Shown here: positions 1 to 9,609 of the stretch, piece after piece
How the letters are laid out: every line of letters begins with the position of its first letter
How positions within the stretch are numbered: the stretch's first letter is position 1
NCBI GenBank assembly: GCA_009914555.1
Contig: WNDY01000044.1
Span: 1 to 36,981 of the forward strand
Source: Xylophilus sp.
GTDB lineage: Bacteria; Pseudomonadota; Gammaproteobacteria; Burkholderiales; Burkholderiaceae_C
Reading direction: 5' to 3'
Length of the DNA: 36,981 nucleotides
Program-made: the position numbers and the translations under genes
The notes under the pieces: model-generated
Told to the model about the DNA's origin: nothing
The model's database searches: none
What the model saw: the letters and a program-made list of their open reading frames with translations, nothing else

Positions 1-86
1 ACCTGCCGCACGGCCTCCTGCTTGAACTCCAGCGTGTACTTCGCTCTCGTTTGCTTCTCGTTCAATTCATGCTCCCGTCCCGGCAT
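1..86 (-). CDS. IS3-family transposase OrfA, N-terminal part (cut by window edge)
   Basis: The minus strand from 86 encodes about 28 residues including KYTLEFKQEAVRQV. This matches the start of the helix-turn-helix domain of IS3-family OrfA proteins, which bind the element's terminal repeats. In this family OrfA and OrfB are normally joined by programmed frameshifting to make the active transposase. The ATG at 84–86 gives a start MPGREHELNEKQ; a TTG at 63–65 would give the shorter LNEKQTRAKY start, which resembles many relatives more closely. The rest of the gene lies to the left of the window. Confidence 0.75.
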   Translation of the reverse strand, partial: MPGREHELNEKQTRAKYTLEFKQEAVRQ

Positions 87-131
87 TCTCCGGGTTGGGG
101 CTATGCACTCCAGGAATCGGGGGCAACCTCA
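1..131 (-). mobile_element. IS3-family insertion sequence, one end
   Basis: Only one end lies in the window; the element continues beyond position 1. The homology of dadA stops after its residues KERMMRI, at about 132, and foreign sequence begins with TGAGGTTGCCCCCGATTC read on the minus strand (114–131). That starts with TG as IS3-family ends do, and a transposase reading frame opens 45 bases inside. The insertion junction is placed at 131/132. The target duplication cannot be checked because the other end is missing. The IS identity is inferred from the OrfA start and the TG terminus. Confidence 0.75.
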
Positions 132-463
132 ATGCGCATCATGCGTTCCTTGTTGACCGCATAGCGCTCCTGGGTGCAGTTGCGCAGCATCTGCGCGATC
201 CACTGCAGCTGCCAGAGGCTGCCGTCCGCACGCACGGCCAGCGGCGCGTGCTTCTGAAACATTCACTTCAGTGCCTTGAGCGGAATGCCGGGCGCCGCCC
301 AGGGCGTCGAATAGCCCGGTGACACCTGGCCGGCGTTGGCGAAGCTGGTTTCCAGGGCCGGGCCGGGCTGGCGGTCGCTGACCGTGACGTCGGCGCCTGC
401 CTTGGCGAGGTAGTAGGCGGTCGCGGTTCCGACGACGCCGCTGCCTGCAACGATGACCTTCAT
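132..463 (-). pseudogene. dadA: dadA, D-amino acid dehydrogenase small subunit, nonsense codon and IS truncation
   Basis: From the ATG at 463 the frame encodes an FAD-binding Rossmann start ([19 protein letters not shown]) and then [22 protein letters not shown], the N-terminus of the membrane-bound flavoprotein that oxidatively deaminates D-amino acids. At 263–265 a TGA replaces the tryptophan codon of the conserved LKAxKWMFQ motif. The same frame then resumes as [19 protein letters not shown] and [18 protein letters not shown], so only one base differs from an open frame. Homology ends at about 132, where an IS3-type element begins. About 110 of roughly 430 residues remain, so no active enzyme is expected. 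It is divergent from an Lrp-family gene, a common arrangement for dadA. Confidence 0.88.
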
Positions 464-567
464 GGCACACTCCGGGTGTTTCAGTGGATATCGCAAGTCT
501 AGAAAAACAGATACAGTCGATTCCACCGTTTTCTACGGCCATCACTCGATAAATCACCGCCCTCCCT
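464..567. promoter_or_regulatory. Divergent dadA/lrp intergenic region
   Basis: These 104 bases separate the dadA remnant (minus) from the Lrp-family gene (plus). The stretch is AT-richer than its surroundings, with a GATAAAT at 548–554 that could serve as a -10 element for the plus-strand gene. No -35 partner or Lrp-type operator can be named with confidence. By analogy with dadA/lrp pairs elsewhere, the regulator probably acted here on both genes. Confidence 0.35.
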
Positions 568-1059
568 ATGGGCGGGCACAATTGGCAGCGAATGTTCGAA
601 CCCGACCGCCTGGACCTGGCTATCCTCGACGTGCTGCAGCGTCAGGGCCGCATCTCGATGACCGAACTGGCCGAGAAAGTCGGCCTGTCCGCGTCCCCCT
701 GCACCGAGCGCGTGCGCAGGATGGAGCGCGAAGGCGTGATCGCGGGCTATCACGCCCGCCTGTCGTCCGAGGCGCTGGGCCGGACGCTGCTGGTCTTCGT
801 CGAGATCAAGCTGTCGTCGAAGTCCGGCGACGTCTTCGACAAGGTGAAGAAGGAGCTGTCGCAGGTGCCCGAGGTGATGGAATGCCATCTGGTCTCGGGC
901 GACTTCGACTACCTGCTCAAGTGCCGGCTCCGCGGCATGGGCGAGTACCGCCACCTGCTCGGCAACATTCTGAAGAAACTGCCGGTCGCGGCCGAGTCGC
1001 GCAGCGTGGTGGTGATGGAAGAGGTCAAGGAAACGCTGCAGCTGCCGCTGGACCGATAG
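568..1059 (+). CDS. lrp: Lrp/AsnC-family transcriptional regulator
   Basis: The 163-residue product has an N-terminal winged helix-turn-helix (GRISMTELAEKVGLSASPCTERVRRMEREGVI, split here as a region at about residues 28–60) followed by the RAM/AsnC ligand-binding domain. HLVSGDFDYLLKCR and VVVMEEVKET are near-identical to enterobacterial Lrp. Such proteins form octamers or hexadecamers that sense amino acids. It stands divergent to dadA, whose homologues are controlled by Lrp-type regulators, so it was probably the D/L-alanine or leucine-responsive regulator of that gene. Since dadA is broken, it either has other targets or is redundant. An alternative ATG at 592 gives MFEPDRLDLAILD and is closer to the usual domain start; neither start has a clear ribosome binding site. 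Confidence 0.88.
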   Translation: MGGHNWQRMFEPDRLDLAILDVLQRQGRISMTELAEKVGLSASPCTERVRRMEREGVIAGYHARLSSEALGRTLLVFVEIKLSSKSGDVFDKVKKELSQVPEVMECHLVSGDFDYLLKCRLRGMGEYRHLLGNILKKLPVAAESRSVVVMEEVKETLQLPLDR

Positions 1060-1087
1060 GCGGGCCGGCGCCTGCTGCGGCGAGGCG

Positions 1088-1773
1088 TCAGCCCAGGGCT
1101 GCGCGTACCGCGGCCGCGTCCAGGTGGGCCGCCACCGCGGCATGCCCCGGGTCCGCCAGGCGCGGCACATGGCCCCAGCGTGGCGCCCCCAGCGTGTCGT
1201 CGAGCGCGGCCAGGTTGGCGGCCACGTGCGGCTGCGCCGCATCCACCGTGTTGGCCACCCAGCCGGCCAGCCGCAGGCCCCGCGCGCGCACGGCCTCGGC
1301 CGTGAGCAGCGCGTGGTTGATGCAGCCCAGCCGCAGGCCGACGACCAGCACCACCGGCAGCGCCAGGTCGGCCGCGAGGTCGGCGGTGTCCCACCCCGGC
1401 GCCAGCGGCACGCGGAAGCCGCCTACGCCCTCGACCAGCGCCAGGTCGCCGCGCAGCGCCGTGGCGCGGATGGCGGCCAGCAGCGCGGTGCGGTCGATGG
1501 CCCGGCCTTCGAGCGCCGCGGCGATGTGCGGCGCGCAGGGTGTGCGGAACTGCAGCGGACCGACCTCGGCATCGGTCAAGCCCAGCGTCTGCGCCGTCTG
1601 GAGCCGGGCCACGTCCTCGTTGCGCCAGACGCCGTCGGCGCCCTGCTCCTGCGCGGCGGCCACCGGCTTGACCGGCGCCGCGCGCAGGCCGGTGCAGGCC
1701 AGCGCGTGGACCAGCCCGGCGGTGATGCAGGTCTTGCCGATCTCGGTGTCGGTGCCGGTGACGAAGAAGCCCT

Positions 1774-1777
<4 letters not shown>
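1088..1777 (-). CDS. bioD: Dethiobiotin synthetase
   Basis: BioD closes the ureido ring of dethiobiotin from 7,8-diaminopelargonate, CO2 and ATP, the penultimate biotin step. The 229-residue protein opens with MKGFFVTGTDTEIGKT, the BioD P-loop (residues 8–16), and later has VEGVGGFRVPL, matching the conserved VEGAGG loop. The start at 1777 is fixed by the family N-terminus and overlaps the bioF stop in an ATGA, implying translational coupling. It is the last gene of the bioA-bioF-bioD operon and converges on lrp with 28 bases between. Confidence 0.95.
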
Positions 1778-2974
<1,197 letters not shown>

Positions 2975-2985
<11 letters not shown>

Positions 2986-4303
2986 CGGCGATGACCTCGT
3001 CCACAACTTCGCCGAGCGTGCGGCCGACGGCACCGGCCAGGAAGACGGCCGCGGCTTCGTCGATCAGGTAGGGGGGCATCAGGTAGACGGTGTCGCCGAT
3101 CGGGCGGATCAGCAGTTCGTGCCGGCGCGCCGCGAGGTGGAAGCGCTCGGAGAAGCGGTCGCCGGCACTGCGCACGTCGAAGGCCAGGATCATGCCGCGC
3201 TGGCGCAGGTGTTCCACGCGCGGATGTGCGGCCAGCGGCGCGAACGCATCGGCGAGGAACTGCGCCTGCTGCCGGTTGGCCTCGACCTGCCCGGCGTCGA
3301 AGCGGTCGAGCACCGCGTTGGCCGCGGCGCAGGCCAGCGCGTTGCCGGTATAGGAATGCGAATGCAGGAAGCCGCGGGCCACATCGTCGGACCAGAAGGC
3401 GTCGAACACCGCATCGGTCGTGAGCACCACCGACAGCGGCAGCGTGCCGCCGGTGATGCCCTTGGAGAGCAGCAGGAAGTCGGGCCACGGAGCATCCGCC
3501 TGCTCCCAGGCATAGAAGCTGCCGGTGCGGCCGAAGCCGACCGCGATCTCGTCGGCGATCAGGTGCACGCCATGGGCGGTGGCCAGGGCCCGCAGGCGTT
3601 TCAGGTAGCTGGGCGCATGCATCACCATGCCGGCGGCGCCCTGCACCAGTGGCTCGACGATGACGGCTGCGATGCGGCCGCGCTCGCGCTCCAGCAGGTC
3701 GCGCAGCGCGTCGATGGCCGCGTCCTCGTTGCCCAGGCGCGCGTCGGGCGAGGCGACCGTGTGCGACTGTGTGAGCAGCGGCGCGTAGGCGTCGCGGAAT
3801 ATCTGCACGTCGGTCACCGCGAGCGCGCCGATGGTCTCGCCGTGGTAGCTGTTCTTGAGGCAGACGAAGGCGTCGCGCTGCGGCCCAGTCCCGCCAGCCT
3901 CGCGGTTCTTCCAGTAGTGGAAGCTCATCTTGAGCGCGATCTCCACCGCGCTCGCGCCGTCGCTCGCGAAGCTCGCATGGCCGAGCGCGCCGCCGGTGCG
4001 CGCCGCCAGCCGCTCGGCCAGCCGCACGGCGGGCTCGTGGGTGCAGCCGGCCAGCATCACATGCGGCAGCGTGTGCAGCTGGCGCGCGATGGCCGCGCGC
4101 AGCCCTTCGTCGGAGTGGCCGAACAGGTTGACCCACCAGGAGCTGTTGGCGTCGAAATAGCGGCGGCCCGCGGTGTCGAACAGCCACGGGCCTTCGCCGC
4201 GCGCGATGGGCAGCGGCGGCAGTTGCGCGGCCCGCGCCATCTGGGTGCAGGGGTGCCAGACGGCGCGCAGGCTGCGCTGCGCGAGATCGGAATCGAGGGA
4301 CAT
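2975..4303 (-). CDS. bioA: Adenosylmethionine-8-amino-7-oxononanoate aminotransferase
   Basis: BioA transfers the amino group of S-adenosylmethionine to 8-amino-7-oxononanoate, giving 7,8-diaminopelargonate. The 442-residue class III aminotransferase shows WHPCTQM (16–22), the BioA-specific substrate region, ANSSWWVNLFGH (52–63), the PLP-phosphate contact DGAS, HLIADEIAVGFGRTG with the cofactor Asp251, and LLLSKGITGG with catalytic lysine K281. The start MSLDSD at 4303 fits the family better than an ATG 15 bases upstream. It is the first gene of bioAFD; bioB and pimelate genes are not in the window. Confidence 0.95.
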
Positions 4304-4389
4304 GGGGCGAGGCGGCACGCGCTGCGCACCGCGAAATCGGGGACGACGAGCTTACACGCTCGCCTGCCCGTCCGTTCCGGCGCCGCTAT

Positions 4390-6577
4390 CTAAGCGGCAA
4401 TGGCATCGAGGTCGGTGCGGTCCCAGTACCGGTGCACGCGCAGGCTGTCGGTGAAGCTCTGCGCGAACGCGGCCACGGCATCGGCCTGCACGTCGCCGTG
4501 CACCGAGCCGACCAGCACGCCCGGATGGGCGCGCGCCACGTCCTGGGCGCTGCCGCCGGCCGCGATGCCCAGCGCGCCGAGCAGCGCGGCGCCGTCGTCG
4601 ATCACGGCGACCGGCTTGGCATGCTTGTAGGCTTCACGCACATAGAGCACCGCCTCGCCGCTGGCCGCCAGCGCCGCGGCGCTCTCGGCGCCGCCGGCCA
4701 CCAGCACCGCGTCGGCCTGCACCGACGGCAGCGTGGCGAAGCTGTAGGGCACCTCGAAGCGCCGCCCGCCCGCGGTGGTGACGCTGCCCACGCGCGGGCC
4801 GACGACGCGCACGTCGAGCCCGATCTGGGCGAGCTTTTGCAGCAGCGGCCGCAGGCCCAGCGCGTCCACGCCGTCGTGCACCAGCACGGCGACGCGGCGC
4901 GTGTGCAGGTGGCTCACGGTGATCGACATGCCCAGCGCCGCGGACTCCTGGAGCGGCGCCACGGCATCGCTCTGGCGGAAGCCGGCCCGCCCGGCCGCCG
5001 CACGCGGATCGGGCGTGTCGATGCCGACGCCGGCGGCGACCTTGCGCGCGAGCTTCATGTCCACATGGGCCAGGTTGTCGATGACCCGCTGGCGCACCGC
5101 AGCCGACTCGACCTTCGACAGCTCGTAGCGGAAGGCCGCGGCGATGTGCTCGCGCCCGGCGGGCGACTGGCTGTTCCAGAACAGCGCGGCCTGGGAGAAG
5201 TGGTCGTCGAAGGCCGGGCCGCGCTCGCGCACCTTGGGGCCTTCCACCGGTTGCGGATGGCTGCGGAAGCCCTGGGCGTCGCCGTCGACGCGGAACTCGG
5301 TCTCGTTGTCGAGCGAATGCGGCTCGTAGGAGATGCGTCCCTTGTGCACCGTCTGGCGATGCATGCCGTCGCGCTGGAAGTTGTGGAACGGCGTCACGGC
5401 GCGGTTGATCGGCAGCTCGTGGAAATTGGGCCCGCCCAGGCGCCAGAGCTGCGCCACGGTGGACAGGAACAGCCGCCCGTGCAGCAGCGGATCGTCGCAG
5501 AGATCGATGCCCGGGACGACGTGGCCCGGGTGGAAGGCCGCCTGCTCGGTTTCGGCGAAGAAGCTGTCGGGATTGCGGTCGAGCACCAGCCGGCCGACCG
5601 GCGTGACCGGCACCAGTTCCTCGGGGATCAGCTTGGTCGCGTCGAGGATGTCGAAGCCGAGCGAGGCGGCCTTGTTCTCCGCGAGGATCTGCGCGCCCAG
5701 CTCCCATTCGGGGAAGTGGCCGCGCGCGATGGACTCCCACAGGTCGCGGCGGTGGAAGTCGGGGTCGCGGCCCGCGAGCTTCTGCGCCTCGTCCCAGGCC
5801 AGGCCGTGCACGCCGAACTTGGGCTTCCAGTGCAGGCGCACGAAGCTCGTGTCGCCGCCCGCGTTGACGAAGCGGAAGGTATGCACGCCGAAGCCTTCCA
5901 TCATGCGGTAGCTGCGCGGGATCGCGCGGTCGCTCATGAGCCACAGCAGCGCATGCGTGGTCTCGGGCATCAGCGAGGCGAAGTCCCAGAAGGTGTCGTG
6001 CGCGCTCGACGCCTGCGGCATGCCGTGGTGCGGCTCGGGCTTGAAGGCATGGACCAAGTCCGGCAGCTTCATCGCGTCCTGGATGAAGAACACCGGAAAG
6101 CTGTTGCCCACGAGGTCGTAGTTGCCTTCGCGGGTGTAGAACTTGACCTCGAAGCCGCGCAGGTCGCGCACCGTGTCGGCCGAGCCGCGCTCGCCGGCGA
6201 AGGTGGAAAAGCGCACGAACACCGGCGTCTTCTGCTCCGGGTCCTGGAGGCAGTCGGCGCGGGTGTAGGTCGCCATCGACTTGTAGACCTGGAACCAGCC
6301 GTGCGCGCCCGAGCCGCGCGCGTGCACCACGCGCTCGGGGATGCGCTCGTGGGCGAAGTGGACCAGCTTCTCGCGCAGGACGAAGTCCTCCACCAGCACC
6401 GGCCCGCGCGCCCGCCTTCAGCGCGTTGTGGTTGTCGGCCACGCGCACGCTCTGGTTGGTGGTGATGAACTGGGGCGTGGCGGTCGCGGTGGCTGCCGCC
6501 AGCTGGGCGTTCTTGTCCGCGGGCTCGTCGGAGGCGCGGCTGCGGGAACGGGGGTTGCTGGCGCGGGCAGGTGGCAT
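4390..6577 (-). pseudogene. katE: Large-subunit catalase (KatE/HPII type), frameshifted
   Basis: The gene encodes a clade II catalase (H2O2 to water and oxygen) with a C-terminal DJ-1/PfpI-like domain, as in E. coli HPII. The N-terminal frame (6577 to about 6410) has QFITTNQSVRVADNHNALKAG. The remaining 669 residues (6399 to 4390) continue in another frame with VEDFVLREKLVHFAHERIP and VVHARGSGAHG. Joining them needs a 2-base deletion or 1-base insertion near 6399–6408, inside a run of G and C. The distal His (VVHARG) and Asn (GNSFPVFFIQDA) are kept. The motif expected as RLFSYTDTQ reads RLFLSTVAQ, so the proximal haem tyrosine is serine (TCC at 5461–5463). The total, about 729 residues, fits HPII length. 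Either a decaying gene or, for the frameshift alone, a sequence error. Confidence 0.78.
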
Positions 6578-6677
6578 GGAATGTGGTTCTGGTGAAAAGG
6601 GAGGGCTGAGATGGAAACGGCACCCGGCGCCCTCCGGTCGGAGCGCTGCGGGCGCCGTGCACGCCTGATGGCGGGGA

Positions 6678-6779
6678 TCAGGAAGTTTCGGAAGCGCAGC
6701 AGTAATCGACCGCGCCGGCAATCATCGCCAGCGCCGCCGCGCCGACCACGCCGGCGATGCCCCAGACCCTCCACTCCAT
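6678..6779 (-). CDS. Possible 33-residue single-span membrane peptide
   Basis: An ATG at 6779 is preceded by AGGAG eight bases upstream, a good ribosome binding site. It opens a 33-codon frame starting MEWRVWGIAGVVGAAALAM, a hydrophobic helix of about 20 residues, and ending DYCCASETS before TGA. It lies 100 bases upstream of katE on the same strand and could share its transcript. No family is recognised. The case rests on the Shine-Dalgarno site and the clean transmembrane pattern; a chance frame is possible. Confidence 0.42.
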   Translation of the reverse strand: MEWRVWGIAGVVGAAALAMIAGAVDYCCASETS

Positions 6780-6982
6780 GATGCGCTCCTCGACAGGTTC
6801 ATTGCTTGATGGACAGAAGCGTAGGAGTGCACCTGCGGCCCAGGCGTAGCCTGCGATGGCCGGGGTTCGTGGGAGAGCGGACGTTACAGCTGTAGGAGCA
6901 GACTCACGCAGCGGCGGCGCGGGCCTTCCCGGCGGAGGCGCCGCCGGACGCGGCCGCGGCGGCGGGCCGGGGCGCAGGGCAA

Positions 6983-7681
6983 TCAGCCGGCCAGCTGCCG
7001 GCGCATGGCGGCGATCACGGCGGCGTAGTCGGGCTGGCCGAAGATGGCGCTGCCGGCCACGAAGGTGTCTGCGCCGGCGGCGGCCACGCGGGCGATGTTG
7101 TCGATCTTGATGCCGCCGTCGACTTCGAGGCGGATGTCCCTGCCGCTGGCGTCGATGCGCTTGCGCACGCGTTCGATCTTGCGCAGCGCCGAATCGATGA
7201 AACTCTGGCCGCCGAAGCCGGGGTTGACGCTCATGACGAGCACCAGGTCGATCTCGTCGAGGGTCCAGTCGAGCACGTCGAGCGGCTCGGCCGGGTTGAA
7301 CACCAGGCCGGCCTTCACGCCCTTGGACTTGATCGCCTGGATGCTGCGGTGCACGTGGGCGGAGGCGTCGGGGTGGAAGCTGATGTAGTCGGCGCCCGCG
7401 TCGGCGAAGGCGGCGGCCAGCGCGTCGACCGGCTGGATCATGAGGTGTACGTCGACCGGCACCGGCGTGCCGTCGGCGCGCTTCGCGTGGGGCTTGAGCG
7501 CCTGGCAGACCATCGGGCCGAAGGTGAGGTTGGGCACGTAATGGTTGTCCATCACGTCGAAGTGGATCCAGTCGGCGCCGGCAGCGATCACGTCGTGGAC
7601 TTCCTCGCCCAGGCGGGCGAAGTCGGCCGAGAGGATCGAGGGGGCGATGCGGCAGGTCGTGGGGGAAGCGGGGGCGGGCAT
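6983..7681 (-). CDS. rpe: Ribulose-phosphate 3-epimerase
   Basis: Rpe interconverts ribulose 5-phosphate and xylulose 5-phosphate in the pentose phosphate and Calvin pathways. The 232-residue TIM barrel has [34 protein letters not shown] with the metal-binding His and Asp, [22 protein letters not shown] and LEVDGGI, all hallmark segments of the family. The start [15 protein letters not shown] at 7681 is taken from family length; an in-frame ATG 30 bases upstream is less likely. It is divergent from apaG with only 33 bases between the starts, so the two promoters must be very compact or overlap. Confidence 0.95.
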   Translation of the reverse strand: MPAPASPTTCRIAPSILSADFARLGEEVHDVIAAGADWIHFDVMDNHYVPNLTFGPMVCQALKPHAKRADGTPVPVDVHLMIQPVDALAAAFADAGADYISFHPDASAHVHRSIQAIKSKGVKAGLVFNPAEPLDVLDWTLDEIDLVLVMSVNPGFGGQSFIDSALRKIERVRKRIDASGRDIRLEVDGGIKIDNIARVAAAGADTFVAGSAIFGQPDYAAVIAAMRRQLAG

Positions 7682-7714
7682 GGCCGCGATTGTCGCAGCC
7701 CTTACCATTGGGCC

Positions 7715-8122
7715 ATGCCGAAGTACCAGTTCACCGTGGACGTCGAGCCGCAGTACCTGCCCGAGCATTCGGAGCCGGAGGCCGGTATCTACAGCTTCGC
7801 CTACACGATCACCGTGGCCAACACCGGCGACGTGGCGGCCCAGCTGATCGCGCGCCACTGGCACATCAGCGACGCGCACGGCCACACCGAGCAGGTCAGG
7901 GGCCTGGGCGTGGTCGGCCAGCAGCCGCTGCTGGCGCCCGGCGCATCGTTCCGCTACACCAGCGGCTGCCGCCTGCGCACGGCCAGCGGCACCATGCACG
8001 GCAGCTTCTTCTGCGTGGCCGAGGACGGCGAGCGCTTCGAGGCGCCGGTGCCGCTCTTCGTGCTGGAGGCCGTGGACCACGGCCCGGGCGGCACGCCGCT
8101 CGCCCGGCGGACGCTGCATTGA
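7715..8122 (+). CDS. apaG: ApaG protein (Co2+/Mg2+ efflux-associated)
   Basis: The 135-residue product is a complete ApaG/DUF525 protein: an immunoglobulin-like beta sandwich with [42 protein letters not shown] and FRYTSGC. ApaG is linked genetically to divalent metal resistance and to the apaH region in enterobacteria; its biochemical role is unsettled. The start at 7715 ([15 protein letters not shown]) matches relatives. It is divergent from rpe, as in many Burkholderiales. Confidence 0.93.
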   Translation: MPKYQFTVDVEPQYLPEHSEPEAGIYSFAYTITVANTGDVAAQLIARHWHISDAHGHTEQVRGLGVVGQQPLLAPGASFRYTSGCRLRTASGTMHGSFFCVAEDGERFEAPVPLFVLEAVDHGPGGTPLARRTLH

Positions 8123-8355
8123 GCCGGCGCGCGACCGCCCTCGTCGCCGGCATATACTCCGGTAGGTTAACTCTCATGGCGCCCGTCTTTCGGGAGTCAT
8201 AGGAACATACCCCCGCTATTAACACGACGGCCGGATGGCGGTGGTCACGATACCGTCCTACAGGTCCGGCCGCGCCGCGCCATGTACAGTCTGCGCAGCC
8301 GCGACGGCGGCGCAACGACCCCTGCGACAGACACCGAGAGGAGGGCCCGCCGGGC
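8123..8355 (+). other. 233-base leader/intergenic region before the antiporter, with stems and a motif pair
   Basis: No gene is seen. The region holds a pair of ATACYCC motifs (8154–8160 and 8207–8213), a CCCG/CGGG hairpin around 8182–8194, and a possible hairpin with arms GGCCGGA (8229–8235) and TCCGGCC (8265–8271). It ends with a strong ribosome binding site, GAGGAGGG, about ten bases before the ATG at 8356. A long structured leader before an ion antiporter could be an RNA switch, but I do not recognise any known riboswitch class. Confidence 0.4.
8154..8214 (+). repeat. Paired motif locus A: ATACTCC … ATACCCC, 53-bp spacing
   Basis: ATACTCC begins at 8154 and ATACCCC at 8207, start-to-start distance 53. 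Upstream of the first motif is GGCAT and upstream of the second is GGAAC. The 46 bases between show no similarity to those of the other four loci. It lies in the intergenic region after apaG and before the antiporter gene. Confidence 0.7.
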
Positions 8356-9609
8356 ATGAACGAAATCACCACTTTCTGGGCCGAATGGCTGCGCCCGTCG
8401 GCCGGGCTGCCGACGGTGCAGTGGTCTCTGCTGCTGGCAGTGGCATCCCTGGTCGGCTACCTGCTGCGGCGCTATTCCGGCCTGCCCAAGGTCGTGGGCT
8501 ATTCGCTGGTCGGCACCTTCGCCGGCCTGGCCGGCTTCAACGGCGCGCTCTGGCCGCTGCAGGGCATCGGCCTGTTCCTGCTGGAGCTGGGCATGTCCAT
8601 CGTGCTGTTCGAGGCCGGCAGCCGCATCCCGCTGCGCTGGTTCCGCCACAACCCGATGGTGCTGGTGCAGAGCGTGGCCGAGTCGGCCCTGACCTACTAC
8701 GCCGTCTACTGGACGCTGCATGCGCTGCTCGACGTGCCCACGGGCGTGGCTTCGCCGCTGGCGCTGGTGGCCCTGGCCGCGTCGCCAGCGGTGCTGGGGC
8801 GCGTGGTGGCCGACACCCGCGCCGCCGGCCCGGTGACCGACCGGGCGCTGGTGCTGGCCACGCTGTCGTCGCTCTATGCGCTCGCGCTCGGCAGCGCCCG
8901 CGCCGAGCTGCTCAACCGCCCGCAGATCACGCTGATGGACACGATCTACCCGGTGGCCGTGGTGCTGGGCGTGTCGGTCGTCGTCGGCGCGCTGCTGGCG
9001 CTGGCACTGCGCCTGGCCCTGCGGGTGATGAGCCCCGCGAGCGAGAACACCGCTATGCTGCTGATCGCGCTGGTGGCCGCCGGCACGGCCGTGGCCGCGC
9101 ACCTGGGCGGCTCCGCGCCGCTGGCCGCGCTGCTCGGCGGCATGCTGCTCAAGCAGCTCAACCCGCGGCCTTGGGCTTGGCCGCGCCAGCTCGGCTCGGC
9201 CTCGTCGCTCCTGACCATGCTGATGTTCGTGCTGGTCTCCACCGTCGCTGCGCAGGCCGACTGGACCGGCCCGGTGGCCGGCACCGTGGCCGCGCTGATC
9301 CTGGTGCGCGTGGCGGCCAAGGCCGTCGGCGTGGGCCTGGGCAACATCGGCAGCGGCGCGAGCTGGCGCCAGGCCCTGTGGGTCAGCGGCGCGATGTCGC
9401 CGATGTCGTCGATCGCCCTGCTGATCGCATCGCAGTTCGTGGCGGCCTCGCCGTCGCTGGGCCCGCAGATCGCGCAGGTGGCGCTGCCCGCCATCCTGCT
9501 GATGGAAATGCTGGGCGCCGTCGTCGCCACCGTCGCCATCTACCGTGCCGGAGAAAGCTCGCGCCCCTGGACGCCGCAGCCCCTGGCCGCCGGAGACACG
9601 CCGCCGTGA
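8356..9609 (+). CDS. CPA2-family cation/proton antiporter (KefB/NapA type, membrane domain only)
   Basis: This 417-residue, very hydrophobic protein has about 12 membrane segments and the layout of the Na_H_Exchanger domain: [14 protein letters not shown] near residue 40, [19 protein letters not shown] (about 71–89) as in KefB-type antiporters, and [19 protein letters not shown] near residue 255. It probably exchanges K+ or Na+ for protons across the inner membrane. It ends after the last membrane helices and lacks the C-terminal TrkA-N/RCK nucleotide-binding domain that gates KefB and KefC. Its stop overlaps the start of the YbdK-type ligase gene in GTGA, so the two are translationally coupled. 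Confidence 0.85.
   Translation: MNEITTFWAEWLRPSAGLPTVQWSLLLAVASLVGYLLRRYSGLPKVVGYSLVGTFAGLAGFNGALWPLQGIGLFLLELGMSIVLFEAGSRIPLRWFRHNPMVLVQSVAESALTYYAVYWTLHALLDVPTGVASPLALVALAASPAVLGRVVADTRAAGPVTDRALVLATLSSLYALALGSARAELLNRPQITLMDTIYPVAVVLGVSVVVGALLALALRLALRVMSPASENTAMLLIALVAAGTAVAAHLGGSAPLAALLGGMLLKQLNPRPWAWPRQLGSASSLLTMLMFVLVSTVAAQADWTGPVAGTVAALILVRVAAKAVGVGLGNIGSGASWRQALWVSGAMSPMSSIALLIASQFVAASPSLGPQIAQVALPAILLMEMLGAVVATVAIYRAGESSRPWTPQPLAAGDTPP

Noticed and set aside
4432..6465. Open frame of 677 codons on the plus strand opposite katE
   Set aside because: It is low-complexity Ala/Arg/His sequence, a shadow of the real catalase in high-GC DNA; its composition matches other antisense frames.
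8123..8355. Fluoride, mini-ykkC, Mn (yybP-ykoY) or SAH riboswitch
   Set aside because: None of the core motifs could be aligned with the sequence.
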